64,000 bases of DNA from Ectobacillus ponti (GCF_024294785.1 NZ_JANCLT010000009.1:62001-126000); one strand, 5' to 3'; positions 25,722 to 34,360 are shown, counted from the first letter of the stretch. Program-made: numbers and translations. Notes: generated by a model not told the origin, from the letters alone.

Positions 25722-25734
25722 TCTTGATATAAGA
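25722..25734. promoter_or_regulatory. Candidate LysR-type binding box
   Basis: TCTTGATATAAGA is a dyad (TCTT/AAGA) of the T-N11-A type in the 265-bp gap between the divergent LysR and MFS genes. Confidence 0.4.
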
Positions 25735-25933
25735 CATAAGTATTTGGCATAGGGGAAGGATGCCGTTAGAATGGATAACAACAAGGGAGGGTGTTCAAGC
25801 CCGGAGCTGAGTGGAGCATCGGCCTGAAAGCAGAGGATGTATGCGATCGGCACACCTGAAACAATTGCCGTCAGTGAAATCATTCTTCGCCCGGCACAGC
25901 AGGTAGATTGACAGATAGAGAGGGGGAAGCTTT

Positions 25934-27103
25934 TTGAGAAAGGGAAATCATGTATTGGTGTTCATCTTAGCTGTAGGCGTATTCGGCATCTTAAATACTG
26001 AAATGGGCGTAATTGGGATCTTGCCGGCCATTGCGGATCATTTTCATATCAGCATTGCCAAAGCAGGCTGGCTGGTCAGTTTGTTTGCCCTGGTAGTAGC
26101 TGGCGCCGGTCCAACAATGCCACTCTTATTTTCAGGAGTCGACCGGAAGAAGGTCATGCTGCTTGTGCTCGGTGTTTTCGTTCTGGGGAACGTGGTATCC
26201 ATATTCACCTCCAGCTTCACGGTTCTATTGCTTGCCCGGATCATCCCGGCCTTTTTCCATCCGGTTTATTGCTCATTGGCATTTTCGGTGGCTGCCGCAT
26301 CCGTAAGCAAGGCGGAAGCTCCCAAAGCGGTTGCGAGAGTATTCGTGGGCGTATCCGCCGGCATGGTGGCCGGCGTGCCAATCGCAAGCTTTATTGCCAG
26401 TGCGGTCTCTTTACAAGCGGCGATGGCCTTCTTCGCTGTTGTGAACATCATTGTATTTCTTGCGACATGGGCTGCTGTACCGTCCATGCCGGTTACAGAA
26501 AGACTTTCGTACGGTTCACAGTTCTCCGTATTAAAAAAATCTCTGACATGGCTTTCCATCCTGACGGTCATTCTACTAAATGCGGCTATATTCGGCGTAT
26601 ACAGCTATCTGGCGGACTATCTGAAAACGGTAACGCATATGCCTGCCAGTCTCGCAAGCTTCGCCTTGTTCGTGTACGGCGGAGCCAATATAATTGGAAA
26701 TATGGTAGGCGGCAGGCTGCTGAGTGCCAATGCGAACAAATTCGTTGCCGCTTTTCCTTTTGTATTAGTGGGACTCTACACACTATTATTCTTATTCGGA
26801 CAGTACAGCCTGCCGATGCTCGCCATCACCTTCATCTGGGGCATCTTGGGTGGAATCGGGGGGAACATCAATCAGTATTGGGTGACATCCGCAGCTTCCG
26901 AAGCGCCTGATTTCGCCAACGGCTTATTCATCTCCGCCTGCAACGTCGGCACAACCCTCGGCGCAGCCGCGGGCGGGCTGCTGGTATCGGGACTGGGCAC
27001 CGGATATGTTGTGTTCCTGGGCATTCTGGCCGCAGTGCTGGGCTGGGTGACAATTAGGGTGAGAAACAATATGTACAGCCCTGTGAAGCAGCTCTCCGCG
27101 TAA
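25934..27103 (+). CDS. MFS transporter (DHA1, AraJ/YdhP-like)
   Basis: A 389-residue major facilitator with about 12 membrane helices. The N terminus FILAVGVFGILNTEMGVIGILPAI (in part) and the segment LARIIPAFFHPVYCSLAF are typical of the DHA1 drug or sugar efflux group. The TTG start follows AGGGGGAAGCTT. It is divergently paired with a LysR regulator, which often means inducible efflux. The substrate cannot be read from sequence. Confidence 0.88.
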   Translation: MRKGNHVLVFILAVGVFGILNTEMGVIGILPAIADHFHISIAKAGWLVSLFALVVAGAGPTMPLLFSGVDRKKVMLLVLGVFVLGNVVSIFTSSFTVLLLARIIPAFFHPVYCSLAFSVAAASVSKAEAPKAVARVFVGVSAGMVAGVPIASFIASAVSLQAAMAFFAVVNIIVFLATWAAVPSMPVTERLSYGSQFSVLKKSLTWLSILTVILLNAAIFGVYSYLADYLKTVTHMPASLASFALFVYGGANIIGNMVGGRLLSANANKFVAAFPFVLVGLYTLLFLFGQYSLPMLAITFIWGILGGIGGNINQYWVTSAASEAPDFANGLFISACNVGTTLGAAAGGLLVSGLGTGYVVFLGILAAVLGWVTIRVRNNMYSPVKQLSA

Positions 27104-27120
27104 GAGGGCTTGTTCACAGC

Positions 27121-27153
27121 AAAAAACCGCTGCGGAGAAGCAGCGGTTTTTTT
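27121..27153. terminator. Bidirectional terminator between MFS and secreted protein genes
   Basis: Perfect stem AAAAAACCGCTGC/GCAGCGGTTTTTT with loop GGAGAA, T runs on both strands, between convergent genes. Confidence 0.9.
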
Positions 27154-28102
27154 ATTGCAGAACCGCAATCCCGTAGGACAAATATACCTGGTTCTTTCCG
27201 TTCACCTTTTTGACGACAGGATCCACGCTCAAGGTAACCACTTCCTCGGAAGTGCCGGGTTTCACCCAGTACGCGCTCATAGAGTAGAATGTTTTGCCGT
27301 CCACCTTGGTCGGAAATGCCTTGTAGTTGGTTTCCAAAGGCTTGCCGTACAGCTTTGTCAATCGTTTCACCATGTCATCAAATGTCGCTTTGCTTTTCGC
27401 CTGAATGGTCTTGTCGTCTGTTGGCTGGTAGACTGCAGCAGTCATGTCTGCGCCTATTGCTATGCCGCACAGCTTCTCCTGGTTAAAGATCAAGAGTGTC
27501 TCAGTCTGCACGCTTCCAATTTGAAATGCCTTGGCACCAGACCAGTTTTTGTAGGTAAATACGCCGTCCGTCACGGTCTTCTTGCCCTCTTTATGGGGGA
27601 AGAAAACAGCCTGTGACGCTTGTCCCAATGCTTTCTCCGCATCCATAATCATCATGCCGTACTCCAGCTGCGGCGCAATCTTATTCAAATACTGCCGGCT
27701 GCTGGCGGCTGTTTTCAGCTGAACCTTCACCGGTTTTTGCGCAGTCTTCAGCTGGTCGAGCACCGCCTTCGGGACAGCCTCAAATGTCACTTTGCTTTTT
27801 TCGATGTACCCGTCCCGGTCCGGGTCCCCACCGGACACATGATAATACTTGCTGTCAGCGGAAAGTGCCAGCAGCGTTTGGCCCTTGGTCACTTTCCATG
27901 CCGTATTCACCGTATATTTGCCGGTGCTGCTTTTCGCGGATAAATAGGAATCTGCCCGTACCACAACTCTTCCTGTGATGTCCTTCGTGGCGTATATGTC
28001 TCCCCATTTGACAGCAGTGGCGGCATGCGCTGGCTGTACAGGGAGGATGCCAAATAATAAGGGTGCCGCAAGAACTGCGGGAATTAGCTTTTTGAACTTC
28101 AT
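27152..28102 (-). CDS. Secreted protein of unknown function with SH3-like N-terminal domain
   Basis: A 316-residue exported protein with a clear signal peptide (MKFKKLIPAVLAAPLLFGIL...AHA). Residues about 30-110 resemble a bacterial SH3-like module (VVVRADSYLSAKSSTGKYT, KGQTLLALSADSKYYHV, DGYIEKSKV). The rest (about 140-316) has a repeated sense of small beta-rich domains and contains MIMDAEKALG and FDDMVKRLTKLYGKP. I do not recognise the C-terminal family. AGGGGGA precedes the ATG. It probably acts at the cell wall. Confidence 0.65.
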   Translation of the reverse strand: MKFKKLIPAVLAAPLLFGILPVQPAHAATAVKWGDIYATKDITGRVVVRADSYLSAKSSTGKYTVNTAWKVTKGQTLLALSADSKYYHVSGGDPDRDGYIEKSKVTFEAVPKAVLDQLKTAQKPVKVQLKTAASSRQYLNKIAPQLEYGMMIMDAEKALGQASQAVFFPHKEGKKTVTDGVFTYKNWSGAKAFQIGSVQTETLLIFNQEKLCGIAIGADMTAAVYQPTDDKTIQAKSKATFDDMVKRLTKLYGKPLETNYKAFPTKVDGKTFYSMSAYWVKPGTSEEVVTLSVDPVVKKVNGKNQVYLSYGIAVLQ

Positions 28103-28260
28103 TGTGTCCCCCTGGTTTTGTTTTATATGACATATTTATTGTAATTTATCTTGATTCAGGAAACATTCTGTAAAAAATGGAAGCCTAGCGCTTTCTCCCT
28201 TCATGTCTACACCATGAAAAAAGAATTGTCTGAAAAATTGATATGCGATATATTGGTTGT

Positions 28261-28899
28261 ATGGAAATTCAGCCAATTAAACGTCTGTCATTTCGGGATG
28301 AAGTCTATGGAGCCTTGAAAAAATCAATTATTACCTTGGAGCTGCAGCCGGGGGAACGCCTGAGCGACAAGGAGCTGGCGGAGCGGTTCGGCATCAGCCG
28401 GACCCCGGTCAGGGAAGCGCTGAAGCGGCTGGAGGATGAGGGGCTGATTCAATCACTCCCCGGGTCCTCCACTCGTGTGGCGCCATTACAATGGGAGGAG
28501 GCAAAGCATGCTTTCACAGTGGTAGCCGCCTTGCACGCGTTGGCGGCCCGGCTGGCATGCCCGGTGTTACAGGAAACAGATATCCAACAGCTGGAGCAGC
28601 ACAACAAAGAGCTGCATCTCGCAATTGAGGCAGGAGATGTGATTGGAGCGATGGAAGCGGACGAACGGTTTCACCAGGTGTTCCTGGATGCAGCGGGAAA
28701 TCCGGAAATTGTCGCAGCTTTACGAATGAGCCTGCCGAAAATTCAAAGGCTGGAGGTTTCGCAGTTCACCTCCCAAAACGGGCTCGCCTCGGTTGCGCAG
28801 CACGATGGAATCATTGCAGCCTGTAAAAAGAGGGAGCACGAAGCAGTTGTCCGCCTCGTCGAGGAGAACTGGCTCAGTCTTGGCGGGCTGCTCATCTAA
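28261..28899 (+). CDS. GntR-family regulator (FCD type)
   Basis: A 212-residue GntR regulator. The N-terminal winged HTH (FRDEVYGALKKSIITLELQPG, LAERFGISRTPVREALKRLE) is followed by an all-helical FCD domain (about 80-205) with the metal/ligand pattern ADERFHQVFLDAAGN and QHDGIIAACKKRE. The start at 28261 is preferred to 28243; neither has a good ribosome site, which suggests low expression. It is followed 23 bp later by a drug/metabolite exporter in the same direction, its likely target. Confidence 0.88.
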   Translation: MEIQPIKRLSFRDEVYGALKKSIITLELQPGERLSDKELAERFGISRTPVREALKRLEDEGLIQSLPGSSTRVAPLQWEEAKHAFTVVAALHALAARLACPVLQETDIQQLEQHNKELHLAIEAGDVIGAMEADERFHQVFLDAAGNPEIVAALRMSLPKIQRLEVSQFTSQNGLASVAQHDGIIAACKKREHEAVVRLVEENWLSLGGLLI

Positions 28900-28922
28900 C
28901 AATCAGAAGCGAGGGAAAACAG

Positions 28923-29897
28923 GTGAAGCCCATTCTAATCGGTATATGCTCCGCACTCTTTTTTGCTTCCACATTCGTTTTGAACGCATCGATGGAATTG
29001 TCCGGCGGCAGCTGGATTTGGAGCGCCTCGCTCCGGTATATCTTTATGGTTCCGTTTTTACTCTGTATTGTCATGATGAGAAAAGGCCTGCGCCCGCTCT
29101 TTCATGAAATGAAGAAGCAGCCGGGGACGTGGCTGCTGTGGAGCTTCGTCGGATTCGGGCTGTTCTACGCCCCATTATGCTTTGCGTCCGCCTATTCGCC
29201 AGGCTGGCTGATTGCAGGCACCTGGCAAATCACTATTATCTCTGGCGCGCTGCTGGCACCGTTGTTTGTGGAAACCATCCAAACAAAGAAGGGACCTGTG
29301 CAGATCAGGGGACGGATTGCCTTGAGAGGTCTCATGATGTCGCTCATCATTTTGCTGGGAATCGTGCTCATGCAGGTGGAGCATGCCAAGCGGCTGCCGC
29401 TGGAAAGCCTGCTGCTCGGCGTTCTTCCCGTCTTGGTGGCATCGTTTGCCTACCCGCTCGGCAACCGGAAAATGATGGAGGCCTGCGGCGGCAGATTGGA
29501 CGCGTATCAGCGCGTATTGGGGATGACGCTCGCCAGCCTGCCGTTTTGGCTTCTGCTTTCCATCTACGGCTTCTTCACGGTCGGGCTGCCAAGCGGGGGA
29601 CAAAGCCTGCAATCGCTGCTGGTGGCGCTTTGCTCCGGCATCATCGCCACGGTTCTGTTCTTCACGGCCACTGATATGGTACGAGGAAATATGCAGCGGC
29701 TGGCCGCCGTGGAGGCAACGCAGTCCATGGAGGTGCTGTTTGCCTTGATGGGGGAGCTGCTGTTCCTGTCCATCCCGATGCCGTCTCTGTTGTCCTGGTG
29801 CGGGATGCTGGTCGTCACGCTCGGCATGATTTTGCACAGTCTTGTTTCAAATAGAAAGCCGGCAAAGAAGCTGGAGCAGTCTGTGAATATAGGTTGA
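28923..29897 (+). CDS. Multidrug resistance efflux transporter family protein (EmrE-like DMT, PF13536 type)
   Basis: A 324-residue protein with about ten membrane helices in the duplicated five-helix pattern of the drug/metabolite transporter superfamily (FFASTFVLNASMELSGGSWI, ASAYSPGWLIAGTWQIT, LAAVEATQSMEVLFALMGE). The GTG start follows GAGGGA. It is co-directional with the GntR gene and ends in its own terminator, so the two form a regulator-exporter operon. The substrate is unknown. Confidence 0.8.
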   Translation: MKPILIGICSALFFASTFVLNASMELSGGSWIWSASLRYIFMVPFLLCIVMMRKGLRPLFHEMKKQPGTWLLWSFVGFGLFYAPLCFASAYSPGWLIAGTWQITIISGALLAPLFVETIQTKKGPVQIRGRIALRGLMMSLIILLGIVLMQVEHAKRLPLESLLLGVLPVLVASFAYPLGNRKMMEACGGRLDAYQRVLGMTLASLPFWLLLSIYGFFTVGLPSGGQSLQSLLVALCSGIIATVLFFTATDMVRGNMQRLAAVEATQSMEVLFALMGELLFLSIPMPSLLSWCGMLVVTLGMILHSLVSNRKPAKKLEQSVNIG

Positions 29898-29916
29898 TTT
29901 GAATTGCATTGTATGA

Positions 29917-29950
29917 AGCCGCCTCCAAAGCATGGAGGGGGCTGTTTTTA
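29917..29950 (+). terminator. Rho-independent terminator of the GntR/EmrE operon
   Basis: Stem AGCCGCCTCCA/TGGAGGGGGCT with loop AAGCA, followed by GTTTTTA. Confidence 0.85.
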
Positions 29951-29995
29951 TGTCGTGAAGATTTCTGAGCATGTATTCCTTTTCCAGTCAAAGGG

Positions 29996-30009
29996 GTGTA
30001 AAGCTACAC
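29996..30009. promoter_or_regulatory. Palindrome GTGTA-N4-TACAC upstream of the short membrane protein gene
   Basis: GTGTAAAGCTACAC lies 45 bp before the ATG at 30055. The same palindrome in more perfect form (32629-32642) precedes the paralogous gene at 32742. It is a candidate operator or -35 region element. Confidence 0.45.
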
Positions 30010-30054
30010 CTATAGAATAATTTTAGACTTGGTTCACAGATAGGGGATGTTGGC

Positions 30055-30264
30055 ATGGGCAGTGTAAAGATAAGAAAGATTCGTATGTTCATACTCTGCT
30101 TGTACTGTTTTCCATTTGTGTATGCTGCTATGTATCAGGATTTTCAAAACCGTTCCATGCTTGGGCACTTGCTCGTGATTGCTGCGCTGTTTCTAATCGT
30201 TGTAAGTGTCTTCGACCTGCTGCCCCAGCTTTTGGAAATAAGATTGGCGAAAGGAAAAAGGTGA
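30055..30264 (+). CDS. Small membrane protein, internally deleted paralogue of the 32742 gene
   Basis: A 69-residue protein with two hydrophobic segments. Residues 10-43 (ILCLYCFPFVYAAMYQDFQ, RSMLGHLLVIAA) match the start of the 119-residue paralogue at 32742-33101, and residues 50-69 (VSVFDLLPQLLEIRLAKG) match its end. About 50 central residues, including two membrane segments, are missing in frame. A ribosome site (AGGGGA) precedes the ATG. It may be a working short form or an early pseudogene. Function unknown. Confidence 0.6.
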   Translation: MGSVKIRKIRMFILCLYCFPFVYAAMYQDFQNRSMLGHLLVIAALFLIVVSVFDLLPQLLEIRLAKGKR

Positions 30265-30437
30265 CCGTAAAGCACAGAAACAGCAGGCTGCCCAAAAAGC
30301 TGAAATTTTGCGGGACCGCATAGAATTTCCGGATGGAACTGTCTTCTGCTATAGCATAACCACCTATAATATGTAATTCTATTAGTATGACAGGTGCTAA
30401 AAGCAGTCATTTCTATTACATTGTTGAGGTGGTTCAT

Positions 30438-30968
30438 TTGGAAATCAGACAAGCAAGCCGACAGGACATAGCGGGCATAGCCAAGGTCTACGTTGACGGA
30501 TGGCAAACTACATATCAGGGGCTGGTGCCCGATTCATACCTCAATGGACTATCCTATGAAGAGGCTGAAGAGCGATGGAATCAATTTTTGGATACTGGGC
30601 ATGAGCCATTTATATATGTAGTGATAAATGGGGAAGGGAGCATGGCAGGCTTTGCAGCGGGGAGGAGCATGGAGGGAGAACCTTCTGCCGGTGAATTATA
30701 TGCGCTGTATTTGCGGCAGGAATGCAGAGGCTTGGGCACAGGTAGGCAGCTTGTCGCAGCCGTTGCCCGGCACTTTCAGGAAAGCGGCATAGACTCCATG
30801 CTGGTATGGGTTATGGAGCAAAATAAGTCCGGGCTTGGCTTTTATGAACGGCTGGGGGGAAAGGAATACAGCCGCAGAACCAGTACGTTTGGAGAAACAG
30901 TGGTGGACGATGTGGCCTATGTCTGGCGTGACATTTCGATACTGTATGAAGCACATGGATCACTGTAG
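30438..30968 (+). CDS. GNAT-family N-acetyltransferase (copy A, intact)
   Basis: A 176-residue acetyltransferase. The TTG start at 30438 follows GAGGTGG. The N terminus EIRQASRQDIAGIAKVYVDGWQ, the acetyl-CoA loop QECRGLGTGRQLVAAVARHF and the C-terminal NKSGLGFYERLGGKEYSRR are typical of the RimI-like single-domain GNAT fold. A decayed second copy lies at 37554-37700, upstream of the same aldo/keto reductase and hydrolase genes. The substrate is unknown. Confidence 0.85.
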   Translation: MEIRQASRQDIAGIAKVYVDGWQTTYQGLVPDSYLNGLSYEEAEERWNQFLDTGHEPFIYVVINGEGSMAGFAAGRSMEGEPSAGELYALYLRQECRGLGTGRQLVAAVARHFQESGIDSMLVWVMEQNKSGLGFYERLGGKEYSRRTSTFGETVVDDVAYVWRDISILYEAHGSL

Positions 30969-30982
30969 GAAGGGGGATTTTT

Positions 30983-31108
30983 TTGAAGTATAACAGAGTG
31001 GGGACGTCAGGCTTACGGGTGAGTGAAATCAGCTTGGGCAGCTATCTGACCTTCGGGGAAAAGGTTGTAGAGAAAGAGTCTGTTCAGACCATCCATAAGT
31101 ATGTGTAA
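30983..31108 (+). pseudogene. Aldo/keto reductase N-terminal fragment (copy A)
   Basis: A TTG start with a good ribosome site (AGGAAGGGGG) opens 41 codons matching the N terminus of aldo/keto reductases of the potassium-channel-beta/YghZ type (KYNRVGTSGLRVSEISLGSY, LTFGEK). It stops after QTIHK, where the barrel has barely begun. The rest of the gene is lost and the remaining sequence joins the leader of the hydrolase gene. A parallel fragment is at 37733. Confidence 0.85.
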
Positions 31109-31142
31109 GACTAACTATATGAAGATGAAGGGGGCGAATCAA

Positions 31143-31829
31143 ATGTCCACGGTTGAAATCAATGGGGCATCTATACATTATGAAGTTGTCGGAACGGGAG
31201 AGCCCATCCTGTTTCTGCACGGAATGGGTGCAAGCTGGCCCATGTGGGAGCCGCAGATTGAGGCATGCAAGGAGCATTTCCAATTCATATTGGTTGATTT
31301 GCACTTTCATGGCAAGTCCACGGAACTCGGGGATCAAGCCTTTTCCTACAAAGAGATGATGGAGGACCTGCCAGGGCTGCTGGGGTTGCTTCTGCGCACG
31401 TGGTCGGCGTATCAATGGGCGGTGTTGTGGCGCAAATGCTTGCTTACAGCTATCCGGGCTATGTCAAAAGCCTGGTCCTGGCCGATACGTGGTGTGAAAT
31501 GCCGGATCAGACGAGCAAATTGGTTATGGCTCTTACCGTCCTTTTGACCAAGCTTCTTCCTGTCCAGTTCATCAATTCAGCTACATACTCCCTGTATAAG
31601 GGAAAACAGCCGGATCAAGTGTACACGCGGGAGATACTCAGCAAATCGCTCAAATTTACCAAGAAAACGTTCCTTGTCATGAAAACCACGCCGCTTCCTA
31701 AGATCAAAGAGCACCTTCATCGCATTGCTGCTGATACGCTGGTGATGTACGGGGACAGAAAGTCATATGGCATTGATGAAGAAAGAGGGGCTGCCTGCGC
31801 TGGATGGCGTTTCCTATGAGTATAAGTAA
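31143..31829 (+). pseudogene. Alpha/beta hydrolase (copy A, two frameshifting deletions)
   Basis: This is a close duplicate of the intact hydrolase at 38142-38969. The start and first 80 codons are preserved (VEINGASIHYEVVG, FLHGMGASWPMWEPQIE). A 10-bp deletion at about 31395 shifts the frame just before the nucleophile motif (GVSMGG, found in the next frame). A second deletion of about 128 bp at about 31783 joins two AAGAAA repeats that are separate in copy B and removes the catalytic His region. The two deletions total 138 bp, so the last codons return to the original frame and end at TAA 31827. The enzyme cannot be functional. Confidence 0.9.
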
Positions 31830-31876
31830 AACAGGCAGCCATTTTTGCAACCTGTCCCTCTCTTTGGGAGGAGTGA

Positions 31877-31921
31877 CAAGTGAAAGGAGCAGGGTGATCT
31901 CATCTCTGCTCCTTTCACTTG
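31877..31921. terminator. 16-bp perfect inverted repeat
   Basis: CAAGTGAAAGGAGCAG (31877-31892) and its exact complement CTGCTCCTTTCACTTG (31906-31921) enclose a 13-base loop between the hydrolase pseudogene and the convergent GNAT gene. There is no T run. A bidirectional terminator or RNA hairpin is likely. Confidence 0.55.
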
Positions 31922-31946
31922 CTTATGGGAACATGGAAAGTATATG

Positions 31947-32459
31947 TCAATCTTCTAAGGGCGTTGCAGGTCCTTGTAAATCCAATTGATAAAAGGCAAG
32001 ATCCAGCCATCTGCCAAATTTGAATCCGGCTTTTTTAATGGTGCCGGAATATGCAAATCCCATGCGCTCATGCATTTTGATGCTGCCTTCATTTGCCGCA
32101 TCAATGCCGGCCACAAGCGTTGCATATTCCCGCTCGTTCGCAATTTGTATGAGCTCCTGCATTAATTGTGTGGCAATGCGCTGCTTTCTATAATCCTTAT
32201 GGACATATACAGAATGTTCTATTGTATACTTATAAGCCGGCCAAGGCCGGAAAGGACCGAATGTAGCAAAACCGGCGACTTTGCCGTCCTGTTCGCATAC
32301 TAAGACGGGATAGCCTTCCTCCAGCTTTTGCTTGTACCACATTTGTCTGCTTTCAAGAGTCTGGGGTTTGTACGTATAGATGGCGGTGGTAGTAAGAATG
32401 GCATCATTATAGATGTCCAAAATCTCTATTAAATCTGTTTCAGTAGCTTGTCTGATCAT
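31947..32459 (-). CDS. GNAT acetyltransferase, phosphinothricin acetyltransferase-like
   Basis: A 170-residue acetyltransferase of the Pat/Bar (YwnH-like) type. Features are the N terminus MIRQATETDLIEILDIYNDA, the family motif FATFGPFRPWPAYKYTIEHS, the acetyl-CoA loop VHKDYRKQRIATQLMQELI and the C-terminal MHERMGFAYSGTIKKAGFKFGRWLDL. The start at 32459 follows AAAGGGAG. Relatives acetylate phosphinothricin or methionine sulfoximine/sulfone; the native substrate is uncertain. Confidence 0.88.
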   Translation of the reverse strand: MIRQATETDLIEILDIYNDAILTTTAIYTYKPQTLESRQMWYKQKLEEGYPVLVCEQDGKVAGFATFGPFRPWPAYKYTIEHSVYVHKDYRKQRIATQLMQELIQIANEREYATLVAGIDAANEGSIKMHERMGFAYSGTIKKAGFKFGRWLDLAFYQLDLQGPATPLED

Positions 32460-32628
32460 GTTTGTCTCCCTTTCAGCATACGTTTGGCTTTCTATATGTA
32501 TTGTAGAACTCTCCATGCCTGACGTAAAGCTGAACTTTTTTGTTTCTTGCTTTACTTCCTCAGGGAAATCATCATCTGCGGAGGAGGTTTCTTCTTGGAT
32601 TACATGTGTTCCTTTCTCAATGGTTTTA

Positions 32629-32642
32629 GTGTAAAATTACAC
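32629..32642. promoter_or_regulatory. Perfect palindrome GTGTAAAATTACAC upstream of the membrane protein gene
   Basis: A 14-bp perfect palindrome about 100 bp before the ATG at 32742, repeated in imperfect form at 29996-30009 before the paralogue. The sequence following each (a T-rich stretch, then TGGCATGGG) is also alike. Confidence 0.5.
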
Positions 32643-32741
32643 CATGCAGGGTAATTTTTGTATAACCCGTAGATGGGAGGAAGCTGGCATGGGAAGTGAC
32701 TGTAATCGCTATACATAAAATGACAGGGAGGTTGCGGGGAA

Positions 32742-33101
32742 ATGAAAAAGATTCCTATATTCATCATTTGCTTGTACTGTTTTCCTTTTGTATATGTTGC
32801 TATGTATCAGGATTTTCAGCACCGTTCTATGCTTGGGTACTTACTCATGGTGACAGCGACACCTCTCTTTGCATTCTGCGGCACCTTCTTTGGCAACACA
32901 AAGATTCCAATTGCCGGCAATCTATTATCCGCCGCTTCCTCTTTGTATTGGATCAGCAGGATGATGGGAGTTGTGGGGTGGGATGGCTTCTTCAAGCCGC
33001 TTACACCTCAGCTGCTGCTGGCTGCTGTGAGTGTCCTCAACCTGCTGCCTCAGCTTTTGGCGATCAAGCTGGCAAGAGGTTTAAACAGCAATCAGAAATG
33101 A
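32742..33101 (+). CDS. Small membrane protein of unknown function (full-length paralogue)
   Basis: A 119-residue protein with about four membrane segments (IPIFIICLYCFPFVYVAMY, GYLLMVTATPLFAFCGTFFG, IAGNLLSAASSLYWISRM, QLLLAAVSVLNLLPQLLAI). A conserved YQDFQHRSMLGYL loop follows helix 1. The ATG is preceded by GGGAGGTTGCGGGGA. It is the parent form of the 69-residue protein at 30055. I do not recognise the family. Confidence 0.65.
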   Translation: MKKIPIFIICLYCFPFVYVAMYQDFQHRSMLGYLLMVTATPLFAFCGTFFGNTKIPIAGNLLSAASSLYWISRMMGVVGWDGFFKPLTPQLLLAAVSVLNLLPQLLAIKLARGLNSNQK

Positions 33102-33227
33102 GGCAAAGAAGAAGGCAGAGGCGGAAACACAGGCGCAGGAATGTACGACCGGCAAAATTTCCTCACACATCCCTTATAATGAATGGTATAATAAGGAAAT
33201 ATTTTTGATGCAAAGGGGGAATTGGTG

Positions 33228-33998
33228 ATGGGAGACTCTCAAGTAAAGAATGTATGGAATGCGGATTTATACGATGAAAAGCATTCCTTCGTATCAGCAT
33301 TCGGGCGGGGAATTGTGGAGATTTTGGATGCGCAAGAAGGGGAGCGGATTCTGGACCTGGGCTGCGGGACTGGGGAACTGGCAAATCAGCTGCACCAGAC
33401 GGGGGTCCATATTGTTGGCATGGATAAGTCCGGGGAAATGGTTGCGAAGGCGCAGGCCAAGTATCCCTATATTTCCTTTCAGACGGGAGATGCGGCGGCA
33501 CTGCCATTTCAAGAGGAATTCGATGCCGTGTTCTCCAATGCAACCCTCCATTGGGTGAAGCCTCCGAAGCAGGCGCTGCAGGGCATCTATCGAAGCTTGC
33601 GGCATGGCGGCCGCTTTGTGGCTGAGTTCGGCGGAAAAGGAAACGTCCAAATCATCACGGATGAGATGGTCCGGCAGCTGGAGGCGGCCGGGACAGCGCT
33701 TGAAAAAGAGCAGTTTCCCTGGTACTTCCCAAGCATCGGAGAGTACACGGCACTGATGGAGGAGGCCGGGTTCCAGGTCGTCTTTGCCCAGCATTTTGAC
33801 AGGCCCACACCGCTGGATGGAGAAGAAGGCTTGTGCAACTGGATTCATATGTTCGCCGGCGGCATGCTGGAACACCTGAACCCTGAAGCGAAGGAACAGG
33901 TGATTGCAAAAGTGGAAGAGCAGCTCAAGAGCGTCCTTTTCACAAAAGATGGCTGGGTCGCGGACTACAAACGAATTCGGGTGGTTGGAATCAAGTAA
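33228..33998 (+). CDS. Class I SAM-dependent methyltransferase
   Basis: A 256-residue methyltransferase with the SAM-binding motif ILDLGCGTGELANQL (about 42-56), the acidic motif II VGMDKSGEMV and motif III DAVFSNATLHWVKPP. The NATLHWV segment and overall length match the trans-aconitate 2-methyltransferase (Tam)-like group. The ATG at 33228 follows AAAGGGGGA. An extended -10 (ATGGTATAATAAG) lies about 40 bp upstream. The substrate is uncertain. Confidence 0.88.
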   Translation: MGDSQVKNVWNADLYDEKHSFVSAFGRGIVEILDAQEGERILDLGCGTGELANQLHQTGVHIVGMDKSGEMVAKAQAKYPYISFQTGDAAALPFQEEFDAVFSNATLHWVKPPKQALQGIYRSLRHGGRFVAEFGGKGNVQIITDEMVRQLEAAGTALEKEQFPWYFPSIGEYTALMEEAGFQVVFAQHFDRPTPLDGEEGLCNWIHMFAGGMLEHLNPEAKEQVIAKVEEQLKSVLFTKDGWVADYKRIRVVGIK

Positions 33999-34033
33999 TC
34001 GATGCAAAACTTCCTTCAGAAGGAGTTGTACGC

Positions 34034-34300
34034 ATGCTGCGGATTAAATTTATGATAAAGCAATTCTTGAAAGAGCCTTTATGGTTTAAATTACTAATTT
34101 CTACAACTTTACTTATTTCAATCATTTTTAGCAGTTCATTTTTTGCAAATCATGCTTATTATCGAAGCTTCTCAAAAGTGGCAGCTGCTATCTTTTTTTG
34201 TGCATATGGAATTAAATTCAGGAAGAGTCGTGTAACTTCTGTCATTTTGTTAGCTGCATCAGCTATATGTATATCTCTATCCATTCTGGCTATATCTTAG
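34034..34300 (+). CDS. Small AT-rich membrane protein of unknown function
   Basis: An 88-residue protein with three predicted hydrophobic segments (FKLLISTTLLISIIFSSSFF, VAAAIFFCAYGI, VILLAASAICISLSILAI) and a basic N terminus. An AAGGAG site precedes the ATG. Base composition is clearly more AT-rich than its neighbours, which suggests recent acquisition. No family recognised. Confidence 0.55.
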   Translation: MLRIKFMIKQFLKEPLWFKLLISTTLLISIIFSSSFFANHAYYRSFSKVAAAIFFCAYGIKFRKSRVTSVILLAASAICISLSILAIS

Positions 34301-34323
34301 CGAAGATTCTGTTCTGCTTTCAC

Positions 34324-34360
34324 AAAAAAGCTCCCCTGCCTGAAACGCATCCAGGAGAGC
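34324..34360 (-). terminator. Terminator of the GT2/DUF2334 operon
   Basis: On the minus strand the stem GCTCTCCTG/CAGGGGAGC (one mismatch) is followed by TTTTTTGTG, downstream of the glycosyltransferase stop. Confidence 0.75.
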
